Below are positions 9,371 through 18,210 of a stretch of 64,000 bases of DNA, piece by piece (position 1 is the stretch's first letter; every line of letters starts with the position of its first letter). Position numbers and translations under genes: made by a program. Source of the stretch: JAIVJM01 sp963816985 (lineage in GTDB: Bacteria > Acidobacteriota > Blastocatellia > Pyrinomonadales > Pyrinomonadaceae); contig CAWFMF010000004.1 of NCBI GenBank assembly GCA_963816985.1, positions 4,774,001 to 4,838,000 on the forward strand, written 5' to 3'. Below the pieces are notes generated by a model, which was not told the origin of the DNA, searched no databases, and saw nothing but the letters and a program-made list of their open reading frames with translations.

Positions 9371-10878
9371 GCGCGCTCTCCTTTCCCCTGCCTGACCTTT
9401 TCGAGGAACGGCTGCAAGGGCTCCGGCGAGAACTTGTCGAAGTTCCGGATGACGAGCGCCTCAAGGTCGCGGACGCGCTCCTTCGAGGGCGTCGGCGGCC
9501 CCGTCACGTAGATGGCTTTCGCCAGCAGGGGCTTCGTCCGCCCGTACCCGGCGGCCTTCTGCAACTCGCGCTGCTTCATGCGGAGCCAGATGTCGTTGCC
9601 GCGCCCGTAGTAGAGCATCACCGCGTCGCAGTCTATGAGGTTCGCCTTGTGGTCTTCGCGCACCGAGGTCTCGTCGCCCTCGACGGCGGGGAGGATGACG
9701 TTCATCCCGCGCTCGTAGATGTAGTCCTCGACCGGCGCGACCTCGCCGAAGTCGTCCTTGTCGCAGATGAGATAGACGCTCGCCGGACTCTCGTCTCCGG
9801 CGTGGCCGTTGCCCGCGGCCTCCGGCTGTCTGGGCTTGGCCGAGACTCTCTCCTCGATGAGCTTCTTGAGGTCTTCGAGGCTCGTCTGTAAGACCTCCGT
9901 CCCACGCTGGCCGTTGAGGCCGAGACGGAAGTGGTCGAGGAACTGCTGCTGCCGTGGGTTGCGCGGCGCGACGCCCGTCGGCAGCCAGACGATGCGCCGC
10001 AAACTCTCGCCCCGCTCCTCGGCCAGCTCGCTCTGAATCTCGGCGAGCGACTGCTCCTCGTCTTCGGGGATGACGCCGTAGCTGCCGCCGAGGAGGTGGA
10101 CGGACAGCTCGCTGCGTCCGAGGTATTCGCGCACCGCTGCCCTCAGCTCTTCGCCGCGCAAGGGGAGTTCCCTGTCGGGCAGGACGACGTGCCCGTGGAG
10201 CTGCAATTCGCGTTTTATCAAGTCGCGCTCTTTCACGAGGTCGGAGGTGGTCTCGGAGAGGTAGACGGTCTTCGGCTCGCCGCCGGGCGCGGCGGTTGCG
10301 CTCAACGAGCCGGACGCGCGGCGCATGGTCTTGAAAGTCTGCGTGATGTCGTAGGCGAGGTCTTCGAGCTTCTCCCAGTAGCGGATGTCGCGCGCGGGCG
10401 TCACGTCGGGGCTGAACTCCCTCGCCCGCTCGCGCTCGCGGTCGTACTCGAAGAACTCGTAGCCGAGCGAGCCGCGCAACTGCGGCGGGTGCTCTTCGAG
10501 CGGGACGTGGAGCTTGAGGACTTTGAAGACCCGCGACTTGTCGCCGACGTTGAGGCCGAGGTGCGACTCGGCGTGGTCGCAGAACTCTCTCAGTTCCCTC
10601 ATGCACCACTCGGACTTGACGTAGCGCGGCGAGAGGACGGAGACGAGGACGGCGGCCTTCGTGAGGTGCTCGACGAGCGACTCGGCGAAGATGTCGTTGC
10701 CTTGCAGACTGCGGTCGCGCCAGACGCGCACGGCCTCGCCCGTGAGCTGTTCGAGGCGGATGCGGAGCCGCTCGTGCAGCGTCTCGACCCAGCCCTTCAA
10801 GCCCTCGTCGAGCCGCTGGTTGTCTATTTGCGCGTAGCTGATGAAGACGTCTTCGTCAAAATCCGGGAGGGGGGCCAT
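9367..10878 (-). CDS. TIR domain - DUF4062-like - TIR-like effector protein
   Basis: This 503-residue protein has three parts. The N-terminal TIR domain (about residues 8-165) shows DEDVFISYAQID and SPRYVKSEWCMRELREF; the Glu in the WCxxEL motif is the residue used by catalytic NAD-cleaving TIRs. A middle domain (about 200-345; TVYLSETTSDLVKERDLIK, SVHLLGGSYGVIP) resembles DUF4062. A third Rossmann-like, possibly TIR-like domain (about 362-480; ASVYLICDKDDFGEVAP, CDAVMLYYGRGNDIW) ends the protein. I place the start at ATG 10878: AAGGAG lies 6 nt upstream, whereas the in-frame TTG at 10884 would have no spacing to it. The gene overlaps the nSTAND1-WD40 gene by 4 bp. Bacterial TIR-STAND pairs act in antiphage or programmed-death signalling; that role here is inference. 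Confidence 0.85.
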   Translation of the reverse strand: MAPLPDFDEDVFISYAQIDNQRLDEGLKGWVETLHERLRIRLEQLTGEAVRVWRDRSLQGNDIFAESLVEHLTKAAVLVSVLSPRYVKSEWCMRELREFCDHAESHLGLNVGDKSRVFKVLKLHVPLEEHPPQLRGSLGYEFFEYDRERERAREFSPDVTPARDIRYWEKLEDLAYDITQTFKTMRRASGSLSATAAPGGEPKTVYLSETTSDLVKERDLIKRELQLHGHVVLPDRELPLRGEELRAAVREYLGRSELSVHLLGGSYGVIPEDEEQSLAEIQSELAEERGESLRRIVWLPTGVAPRNPRQQQFLDHFRLGLNGQRGTEVLQTSLEDLKKLIEERVSAKPRQPEAAGNGHAGDESPASVYLICDKDDFGEVAPVEDYIYERGMNVILPAVEGDETSVREDHKANLIDCDAVMLYYGRGNDIWLRMKQRELQKAAGYGRTKPLLAKAIYVTGPPTPSKERVRDLEALVIRNFDKFSPEPLQPFLEKVRQGKGERA

Positions 10879-11033
10879 CTGCAACTCCTTGGTTGGCGCG
10901 TCGGCGTCCGGTAGGTTTTGATTTTGATTACCTCAGGAGAGGGTTTTCGGCTTCCGGCGAAACGGCGCGACGAGAAAGACGCGTCACGAAATGTCAGGCG
11001 ACCGACGAGCCCTGTGTGTGAGCGCGGTAAGAG

Positions 11034-11062
11034 ACTTTACGTGGAAGACGCCTGCCAGTCAA
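11034..11062 (-). promoter_or_regulatory. Sigma-70-type promoter of the TIR/STAND module
   Basis: On the minus strand TTGACT (11062-11057) and TAAAGT (11039-11034) are separated by exactly 17 nt. Transcription would begin near 11027 and leave a leader of about 150 nt before the TIR start codon at 10878. Confidence 0.55.
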
Positions 11063-11101
11063 TAAATTTACCGGGCGAAAAAATCAACGCCGCTAGACGT
11101 T

Positions 11102-11141
11102 TCGGCCCGGCGAGAGGATGTCCCGCCGGGCCGATTTTTTT
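11102..11141 (+). terminator. Intrinsic terminator, plus-strand orientation, with no plus-strand gene upstream
   Basis: An 11-bp perfect stem (11102-11112 with 11124-11134; arm CGGCCCGGCG) closes an 11-nt loop and is followed by seven T. Read from the minus strand it has no U tract, so it fits a plus-strand transcript better than the kinase gene ending at 11172. No plus-strand coding gene precedes it. The transcript it would end runs antisense to the leader of the TIR module. Confidence 0.7.
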
Positions 11142-11171
11142 GCAGAGAGACGAGGCCGGAAGGCCGCTCTT

Positions 11172-13205
<2,034 letters not shown>

Positions 13206-13528
13206 TCGAGCCGTCCGCCGCGAGTCGGGCGCGCAGGCGACGGCTTCAACAGACCAACCTGTCAAGGGAGTTCCAAGCCTAGGGGATGAACTACCACTTC
13301 CTTGCTCGTCCGTGCCGGTGTGCGAGGTCGGCCTGGCACGCCTGCCGCGAATTGTGGAGAGGGGGGCCTCTACGCACATTCTAACCCGCATCGGCTTTAT
13401 AAAGCCAGAGCGAGAAAATCATTCCAGACCGCCGGGGTTAGCTCAAGGGGCCGCGCCTTCGCGCCGACACTTTCGGTAGTTGTCGAGCGCGTGGCTGACC
13501 ATCGTGACTCCGCCCGGAACGGAAGATG
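13206..13528. other. Intergenic region upstream of the MEDS kinase
   Basis: Nothing coding is convincing here. On the minus strand a good -10 hexamer, TAGAAT (13383-13378), lies just below a perfect 14-bp palindrome GGCTTTATAAAGCC (13394-13407). I see no clear -35, so the palindrome could be an operator for an activator or repressor. If this is the promoter, the kinase leader is about 165 nt long. Confidence 0.3.
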
Positions 13529-13960
13529 TCACGGCCTCCGGCCCCGCCCCCAACCCTCGTCGAACGAGGGCTTCCCCGCCCCGTGCAGCAGGAAGAAGAT
13601 GGCCGAGGCGAGCATCATCAACGCCGCGAGCATGTCCCGGAAACTGTCGCCGCGATGCGCGATAAAGAGGGCCGCGATGAAGTTAATAATCATCACCACG
13701 GCAGCCGCGCGCGTCGCCGCCCCGACGATGAAGAGGATGCCGCAGACGAACTGCGCGTAGACCGAGACGAAGGCCGCGAGCAGCGGAAAGGGCACGCCCC
13801 GCGCCGCGAGGAAGTGCTCGAACTCCTGCATCTGCTTGTAGCTGAAAACATTGTCCTGCGTGCCGTAGACGAGGAACGAGCCGACGACGAGCCGCAGGAA
13901 CAACGCGCCGAAGTCCTTGTACTTTTCGAGGAACGTGAGCCTCAGAATTTTTGGAATCAT
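13529..13960 (-). CDS. DoxX family membrane protein
   Basis: This is a 143-residue protein with four hydrophobic segments, the usual size and topology for DoxX. The first contains FLRLVVGSFLVYGTQDNVF. The others are FPLLAAFVSVYAQFVCGILFI, AAAVVMIINFIAALFIA and MLAALMMLASAIFFLLHGAG. DoxX proteins sit in the inner membrane; family members have been linked to quinone-dependent redox or thiosulfate metabolism, but most, including this short type, have no defined activity. No ribosome binding site stands out before the ATG. It is isolated from its neighbours by non-coding DNA on both sides. Confidence 0.85.
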   Translation of the reverse strand: MIPKILRLTFLEKYKDFGALFLRLVVGSFLVYGTQDNVFSYKQMQEFEHFLAARGVPFPLLAAFVSVYAQFVCGILFIVGAATRAAAVVMIINFIAALFIAHRGDSFRDMLAALMMLASAIFFLLHGAGKPSFDEGWGRGRRP

Positions 13961-14106
13961 GTTTGTCTCTGTCCGTGAGTAATCGCTGTCTCAAGTCGCG
14001 GGGAGTATCAGGCAGCGTCTTGGCACGCGCAAGCGAATTGTGACGGGCCGCCAGTGGGTGTGACGAACCGCAAGCAGGCGTGATGAGTCGTGCGGCGGCA
14101 CGATTC

Positions 14107-14249
14107 AGGTCAGAACCGCCTGCGGTAGCGGGCGGGTGTGCGGCAGGCGTTAAAGGAAAACGTGGACCCACGACGGCAGGCGCCGTGTCGGCACTTTTAA
14201 TTTTGCCTTTACCTTGCCACCCGCCCGCTACCGCAGGCGGTTCTGACCT
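14107..14249. repeat. Dispersed palindromic element, copy 1 (PAL family)
   Basis: Perfect 32-bp inverted arms (14107-14138 and 14218-14249; core GAACCGCCTGCGGTAGCGGG) flank a 79-bp spacer; one further outer C:G pair (14106/14250) extends them to 33 bp. This is the longest member of the family. No coding potential or target duplication is evident. It lies 10 bp beyond the stop of the DUF58 gene. Confidence 0.85.
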
Positions 14250-14259
14250 GCTGTTGTGT

Positions 14260-15615
14260 TCACAGGTGAATGACGTGGGACTTGCGCCAGAGGGTCGCGG
14301 GGATGCTGCCGGGGGGCGCGTTGGTGAGGAGGATGACGTAGCCCGCCGCCGGTGAAGAGGGCGAGATGCGCTGCCAGAACTCCGCGCGGCGTTGCGGGTC
14401 GGCGGGCTCGCGGCGCGGCGCGACGAGCGCGAGGCGGCGCAAGAGTTGGTAGAGGTGTTCGCGGCCCGCGCCGTATTTCCCGGTCTCATCGCCGAGCGTT
14501 AAGCGCAGCTCCGCGCCCTCGTCCGTGAAGTGCGCGGCGAGGGTGGCGGCGTGCGTCACCCCTTGCTCGAAGCGCGCGGCCAGCTCCGCCTCCGCGTCCG
14601 AACCTTTCTCCGCGCCGCCTTCGACGAAGGTGTCGAGCACGAGATGGACGCGCCGCTCGTCGTCAGCGGTGAACTCGCGCACCGTGAGCCGCCTCTGCCG
14701 CGCCGTCGCCTTCCAGTCAATGTGGCGCATGTCGTCCTGCGGCTGGTACTCGCGGAGGCTGTGGAGGTCTGTGCCCGCGCCGCTCCTTCGGCTCGGCATC
14801 TGCCCGGCGTCAATCGGCAGAAGGTGCAGCTCGTCGCTCGCCTCTTCGAGCTTCGGGTAGACGACAATCTCCACGTCGCGCGCGCGCAGCCTTCGCCGGA
14901 GGCGGAAGAAGCCGAAGGGGAAGCGCGTCGAAATCTCGAAGCCGGTGACGAGGACGTGGCCGCGCTCGTCGAAGGTCTGCTCGACGCGCTGCTCGACGCG
15001 CGCGCCGTGCGGGACGTACATAAAATAGGCGAGCACGCGCTTGCGCTGGCGCGGTCGCTTCCAGCGGAAGCCGCGCGCTCCTTCCGGCCCCCCGGCGCGG
15101 CTGCGCGACTCGACGACGACCGAGAAGGAGGGCAGAACGTTCTTCGTGTTGTGCACGGTGACGATGACGGGCGCGGGCTCTCCGGCGAAGATGTGGTCGG
15201 GGAAGCGCGCCGAGACGACGAGGTCTCGCAGGCTTGCGCGCCCCGCCGTGAAAGCCACGAAGAGCGTCGAGGTCAGGATGGAGAAGACGAGGAAGAGGAG
15301 GTTGTTCCCCGTGTTCCACGCGGCGAAGGCGACCGTCCCGTAGACGCAGAGGAAGATGAGCCCGCCCGTCGTGAGCTGCAAGGGTAAGTCGAGCCGCGCG
15401 GCCTCGGCCCGCGCCGAGCGCGCCAGCGGCGGCACGACGAAGAGCACGATGAGCCCCGCGAAGACGAGCGAAGAGATGGCCCCCAGACGCGCCAGCTCCC
15501 AGTCGCCGCTGCGCCGCGCCGCTACCGTCACCAGCGCCGCGCACACGCCGCCCAAAACGAGCAGCACACTGAGCGCCGGTCGCCGCCACCTCTTAGACTT
15601 AGCCCACAAGGACAT
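14260..15615 (-). CDS. DUF58 domain-containing membrane protein
   Basis: This 451-residue protein has two N-terminal hydrophobic hairpins (residues about 15-75 and 85-125), then a beta-rich region. The DUF58 signature GTDLHSLREYQPQDDMRHID followed by WKATAR sits near residue 280. It is encoded directly downstream of a MoxR ATPase gene on the same strand, the standard pairing for DUF58. MoxR/DUF58 pairs are thought to act as chaperones or in metal-cofactor or cell-envelope stress functions together with von Willebrand-factor-A proteins, but no VWA or transglutaminase gene follows here. The gap between the two genes is filled by a heptad inverted repeat. Confidence 0.88.
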   Translation of the reverse strand: MSLWAKSKRWRRPALSVLLVLGGVCAALVTVAARRSGDWELARLGAISSLVFAGLIVLFVVPPLARSARAEAARLDLPLQLTTGGLIFLCVYGTVAFAAWNTGNNLLFLVFSILTSTLFVAFTAGRASLRDLVVSARFPDHIFAGEPAPVIVTVHNTKNVLPSFSVVVESRSRAGGPEGARGFRWKRPRQRKRVLAYFMYVPHGARVEQRVEQTFDERGHVLVTGFEISTRFPFGFFRLRRRLRARDVEIVVYPKLEEASDELHLLPIDAGQMPSRRSGAGTDLHSLREYQPQDDMRHIDWKATARQRRLTVREFTADDERRVHLVLDTFVEGGAEKGSDAEAELAARFEQGVTHAATLAAHFTDEGAELRLTLGDETGKYGAGREHLYQLLRRLALVAPRREPADPQRRAEFWQRISPSSPAAGYVILLTNAPPGSIPATLWRKSHVIHL

Positions 15616-15623
15616 CTCGGAAT

Positions 15624-15741
15624 GCAGTTTTCAGTTTTGAGTTTTCAGTTTTCAGATTTTAAGCGGTTAGCCTTTGGCCTTCAGCCCCGGAAGATTTCAC
15701 CTTTCAGAACTGAAAACTGAAAACTCAAAACTGAAAACTGC
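15624..15741. repeat. Heptad inverted repeat, word CTGAAAA
   Basis: Two perfect 32-bp arms (15624-15655, 15710-15741) are made of four tandem 7-nt words (CTGAAAA with one CTCAAAA), separated by 54 bp. The right arm ends 3 bp before the moxR stop codon, and the left begins 8 bp before the DUF58 start. It could form a long A/T-rich hairpin in the mRNA linking the two genes. Confidence 0.85.
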
Positions 15742-15744
15742 TTT

Positions 15745-16734
15745 CTATATCGGCACGCTCACCGTCTTCATAATCTCGCGCAAAGCGGCTTCGGCCTCTT
15801 CGCTGCGGCGGTGGAACGAGGACGAGAAGCGCGAGTTGACGACGAGGCGGTGCGCGAAGACGGGGGGGATGAGCCGCTTGATGTCGTCGGGCACGCAGTA
15901 GTCGCGCCCCTCCGTGAGGGCGAGCGACTGCGCCGCGCGGAAGAGCGCGAGCGTGCCGCGCGGCGAGACGCCGAGGTCGAGCATCTCCGAGTCGCGCGTC
16001 GCCGCGACGACCCGCATCAGGTAGTCCACGAGCGCGTCGTCCACCGAGACGGTCTGGACGCTCCGCTGCAAGTCCTCCACGTCCTCGGCGCTCATCACCG
16101 GCGTGAGGCCGTCGAGCGGGTCTCCGCGCTCGCGGTCGCGCAGGACTTCCTTCTCGGCCTCGAAGGACGGGTAACCGATTCGCAGCCGGAGCATGAAGCG
16201 GTCAACCTGCGATTCGGGGAGCGGGTACGTCCCGTGGTGTTCGATGGGGTTCTGTGTGGCGACGACCATGAAGGGCGCGCGCAAGGGGTGCGTCACGCCC
16301 TCGACTGTGACGTGCCCTTCGGCCATCGCTTCCAGCAAAGCCGACTGCGTCTTCGGCGTGGTGCGGTTAATCTCGTCGGCGAGGACGACGTTGGCGAAGA
16401 TGGGGCCGGGCTTGAACTCGAAGCCCCCCGTCCGCTCGTCGTAGACCGAAAGGCCGATGACATCCGAGGGCAGCAAGTCCGAGGTGAACTGGATGCGCTG
16501 GAACGCGCAGTCAATCGCGCGCGCGAGCGCCTGCGCGAGCGTCGTCTTGCCGACGCCGGGCACGTCCTCGACGAGCAAGTGCCCCCCGGCGAGGAGCGTC
16601 ACGAGCGCCATGCGGACGGCCTCCGGCTTCCCCTTGATGACGCGCTCGATGGCGCGCTGCAAGTCCGCGACGCGCTCGGCGGCCTCCGCCGCCGACAGCA
16701 CGCCCTCACCGTTCGCCGTTTGAAAGTTCCTCAT
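15745..16734 (-). CDS. MoxR-type AAA+ ATPase
   Basis: This is a 329-residue AAA_3 ATPase. It shows Walker A EDVPGVGKTTLAQAL, Walker B ANVVLADEINR, sensor region VVATQNPIEHHGTYPLPESQ followed by VDRFML, and a C-terminal lid with SPRGTLALFRAAQ and YCVPDDIK. The start is set at ATG 16734 (MRNFQTANGEG), where family similarity begins; the frame is open to 16890 but that extension is Ala/Arg-rich low-information sequence. MoxR proteins couple ATP hydrolysis to maturation or remodelling of partner proteins, usually with a DUF58 protein, and such a gene follows directly. No strong Shine-Dalgarno is visible. Confidence 0.92.
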   Translation of the reverse strand: MRNFQTANGEGVLSAAEAAERVADLQRAIERVIKGKPEAVRMALVTLLAGGHLLVEDVPGVGKTTLAQALARAIDCAFQRIQFTSDLLPSDVIGLSVYDERTGGFEFKPGPIFANVVLADEINRTTPKTQSALLEAMAEGHVTVEGVTHPLRAPFMVVATQNPIEHHGTYPLPESQVDRFMLRLRIGYPSFEAEKEVLRDRERGDPLDGLTPVMSAEDVEDLQRSVQTVSVDDALVDYLMRVVAATRDSEMLDLGVSPRGTLALFRAAQSLALTEGRDYCVPDDIKRLIPPVFAHRLVVNSRFSSSFHRRSEEAEAALREIMKTVSVPI

Positions 16735-16832
16735 AATTGCTCGACCGCCCGGCCATTCTACCCGTTCGGGCGCGCGTCCGCACGCGCTTTTCGGGCCGCA
16801 CGAAGCGCCGCCCGCCGCCGCGAGGGCCGCGT

Positions 16833-16862
16833 GTGACTTAAACCTCCGCCGTGTAGTAAAAT
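16833..16862 (+). promoter_or_regulatory. Putative promoter of the pilin-like gene
   Basis: GTGACT (16833-16838) and TAAAAT (16857-16862) lie 18 nt apart on the plus strand, giving a start near 16869 and a leader of about 100 nt before the pilin ATG at 16971. Confidence 0.4.
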
Positions 16863-16970
16863 CCAATCCCGCCGGAAACGTCGCCCCCACGGACGCGCAT
16901 CAAACGGCAAAACAAGTTCGTGGAACTGAGATGCATTTCAGCCGTGTACTGACACCAGCGAGGTTTAAGA

Positions 16971-17471
16971 ATGACTCACGTCAAGAGACAAAAATTTAAG
17001 TTTAAGAGCAGCGCGCGAGGCTTTTCGCTCGTCGAGCTGATGATCGTCATCTCGATCATCGGCATCCTCGTCGCCATCGGCATCCCGGCGTGGCAGTCGA
17101 GCGTGCGCTCGACCAACGAGGCGGCGGCCATCAGCCACCTCCAGCGCATCTCCACCGCCGAGGTCACTTACTACAACACCAAGAACCGTGCGGGCTACGG
17201 CACGCTCGACGAACTGGCGACCGGCGGCTACCTCGATAAGCGCTTCGGGGGCGACTCGCCCGTCGTGGACGGCTACATCTACGCCATCACGCTCACGCCG
17301 AAGTCGGGGACGCAGCCGCCCGAATTCCACGCCAACGCCAACCCGCAGAAGCCCACGGGACTGACGGCCACCGGCACGCGCTTCTTCTACATCGGCTCGG
17401 ACGTGGGCGTCCCCACCTCCAACCAGGAGAAGCCCGCCTCAGCCGAAGACCCGCCCGTCGGCGGTGGTTAA
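16971..17471 (+). CDS. Type IV pilin-like prepilin
   Basis: This is a 166-residue prepilin. A positively charged leader (MTHVKRQKFKFKSSARG) is followed by the processing site G|FSLVELMIVISIIGILVAI with the essential Glu at +5, then a long N-terminal helix. A Cys-free globular domain with a YGTLDELATGGYLDK segment follows, as in many pseudopilins and minor pilins of this phylum. Prepilin peptidase would cut and N-methylate Phe. It is probably assembled into a type IV pilus or type II-like pseudopilus in the periplasm. No pilus assembly genes are nearby, so it works with machinery encoded elsewhere. Confidence 0.88.
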   Translation: MTHVKRQKFKFKSSARGFSLVELMIVISIIGILVAIGIPAWQSSVRSTNEAAAISHLQRISTAEVTYYNTKNRAGYGTLDELATGGYLDKRFGGDSPVVDGYIYAITLTPKSGTQPPEFHANANPQKPTGLTATGTRFFYIGSDVGVPTSNQEKPASAEDPPVGGG

Positions 17472-17525
17472 AAAGCATCCCCCTCGAATTCAAACGCGCG
17501 CGCGGGCGTCCGGCGAACCACTCGC

Positions 17526-17554
17526 TTGACGCCCGCGCACGTGCTTGGTAGCAT
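17526..17554 (+). promoter_or_regulatory. Promoter of the tRNA-Val gene
   Basis: TTGACG (17526-17531) and TAGCAT (17549-17554) are 17 nt apart. The predicted start near 17561 is about 19 nt before the mature tRNA 5' end, which is typical for a tRNA gene. Confidence 0.6.
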
Positions 17555-17579
17555 TCCACGTCCTCAAAAAAAAAGGCCC

Positions 17580-17651
17580 GCCCACTTAACTCAGCGGTAG
17601 AGTGCGTCCTTCACACGGACGAAGTCAGAGGTTCGAATCCTCTAGTGGGCA
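17580..17651 (+). tRNA. tRNA-Val (anticodon CAC)
   Basis: The cloverleaf is complete. Acceptor stem GCCCACT pairs perfectly with AGTGGGC. The D arm is ACTC/GAGT. The anticodon arm is CGTCC/GGACG with loop TTCACAC, giving anticodon CAC, which reads GUG valine codons. The T arm is AGAGG/CCTCT with loop TTCGAAT, and the discriminator is A. The CCA end is not encoded. A nine-A tract sits just upstream. Confidence 0.95.
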
Positions 17652-17681
17652 TCACCCTCTTCTCACCCTCGGAGGCGATTC

Positions 17682-18179
17682 GTGGCGAAGCGCATTCCGA
17701 ACCTCCATTACACGCAGATTAATAGATTCTGGATGAACGTTGACCGTTCGGGCGGCCCCGAAGCGTGCTGGCTTTGGACTGGCTGCATCCGGTCGAACGG
17801 CTACGGCTCAATCGGCATCAACTACAAGGAATACAAGGCGCACCGCGTCAGCTACTTCCTCGAACACGGGCGGATAGACAACGACACGTTGATACTCCAC
17901 CGCTGCGATGTCCGCGCGTGCGTCAACCCCGCGCATCTTTTTCAGGGCACGCCCAAAGACAATTCTCAGGACGCCGTGCGGAAAGGCCGCAACACCCGCC
18001 TCTACGGCGAGCAGAACGGCAAAGCCAAATTAACCCGCGCGGCCATTATGAAGATTAGAAAGCTGTATCAGGCGGGCGGAGTTTTCCAAAGAGAACTCGC
18101 CGAGCAGTTCGGGGTCTGCGAAGCGACCATTTCATACGTCATCAACGGCGGGAGGTGGAAGCAGCTCCCGCCGAAATGA
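17682..18179 (+). CDS. HNH homing-type endonuclease with C-terminal helix-turn-helix
   Basis: This is a 165-residue protein. The HNH_3-type core shows CWLWTGCIRSNGYGSIGI, KAHRVSYFLEHGRI and LILHRCDVRACVNPAHLFQG, with the His-Asn-His style residues and paired Cys of this group. A C-terminal DNA-binding helix-turn-helix follows (GKAKLTRAAIMKIRKLY, RELAEQFGVCEATISYV). Such proteins cut DNA site-specifically and are usually encoded by phages, introns or free-standing homing elements. The start is GTG at 17682 with GGAGG 6 nt upstream. The gene begins only 30 nt after the tRNA-Val 3' end with no terminator between, so it may be co-transcribed with the tRNA. It is probably a mobile passenger. Confidence 0.85.
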   Translation: MAKRIPNLHYTQINRFWMNVDRSGGPEACWLWTGCIRSNGYGSIGINYKEYKAHRVSYFLEHGRIDNDTLILHRCDVRACVNPAHLFQGTPKDNSQDAVRKGRNTRLYGEQNGKAKLTRAAIMKIRKLYQAGGVFQRELAEQFGVCEATISYVINGGRWKQLPPK

Positions 18180-18210
18180 GCGCGCGCTTTCTGTCCGAGA
18201 ACTCACAGCT

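Noticed and set aside
6770..9511. Long plus-strand frames antisense to the nSTAND1-WD40 gene
   Set aside because: Low-complexity Arg/Leu/Val-rich translations with no signal or motif; the minus-strand gene has clear P-loop and WD40 repeats.
17500..17538. Hairpin GCGCGGGCGTC/GACGCCCGCGC after the pilin gene as an intrinsic terminator
   Set aside because: An 11-bp stem is present but no T tract follows, and its right arm overlaps the -35 of the tRNA promoter.
17580..18179. Full integrative element or prophage at the tRNA
   Set aside because: No integrase, no repeat of the tRNA 3' end detected downstream and ordinary metabolic genes follow at once.
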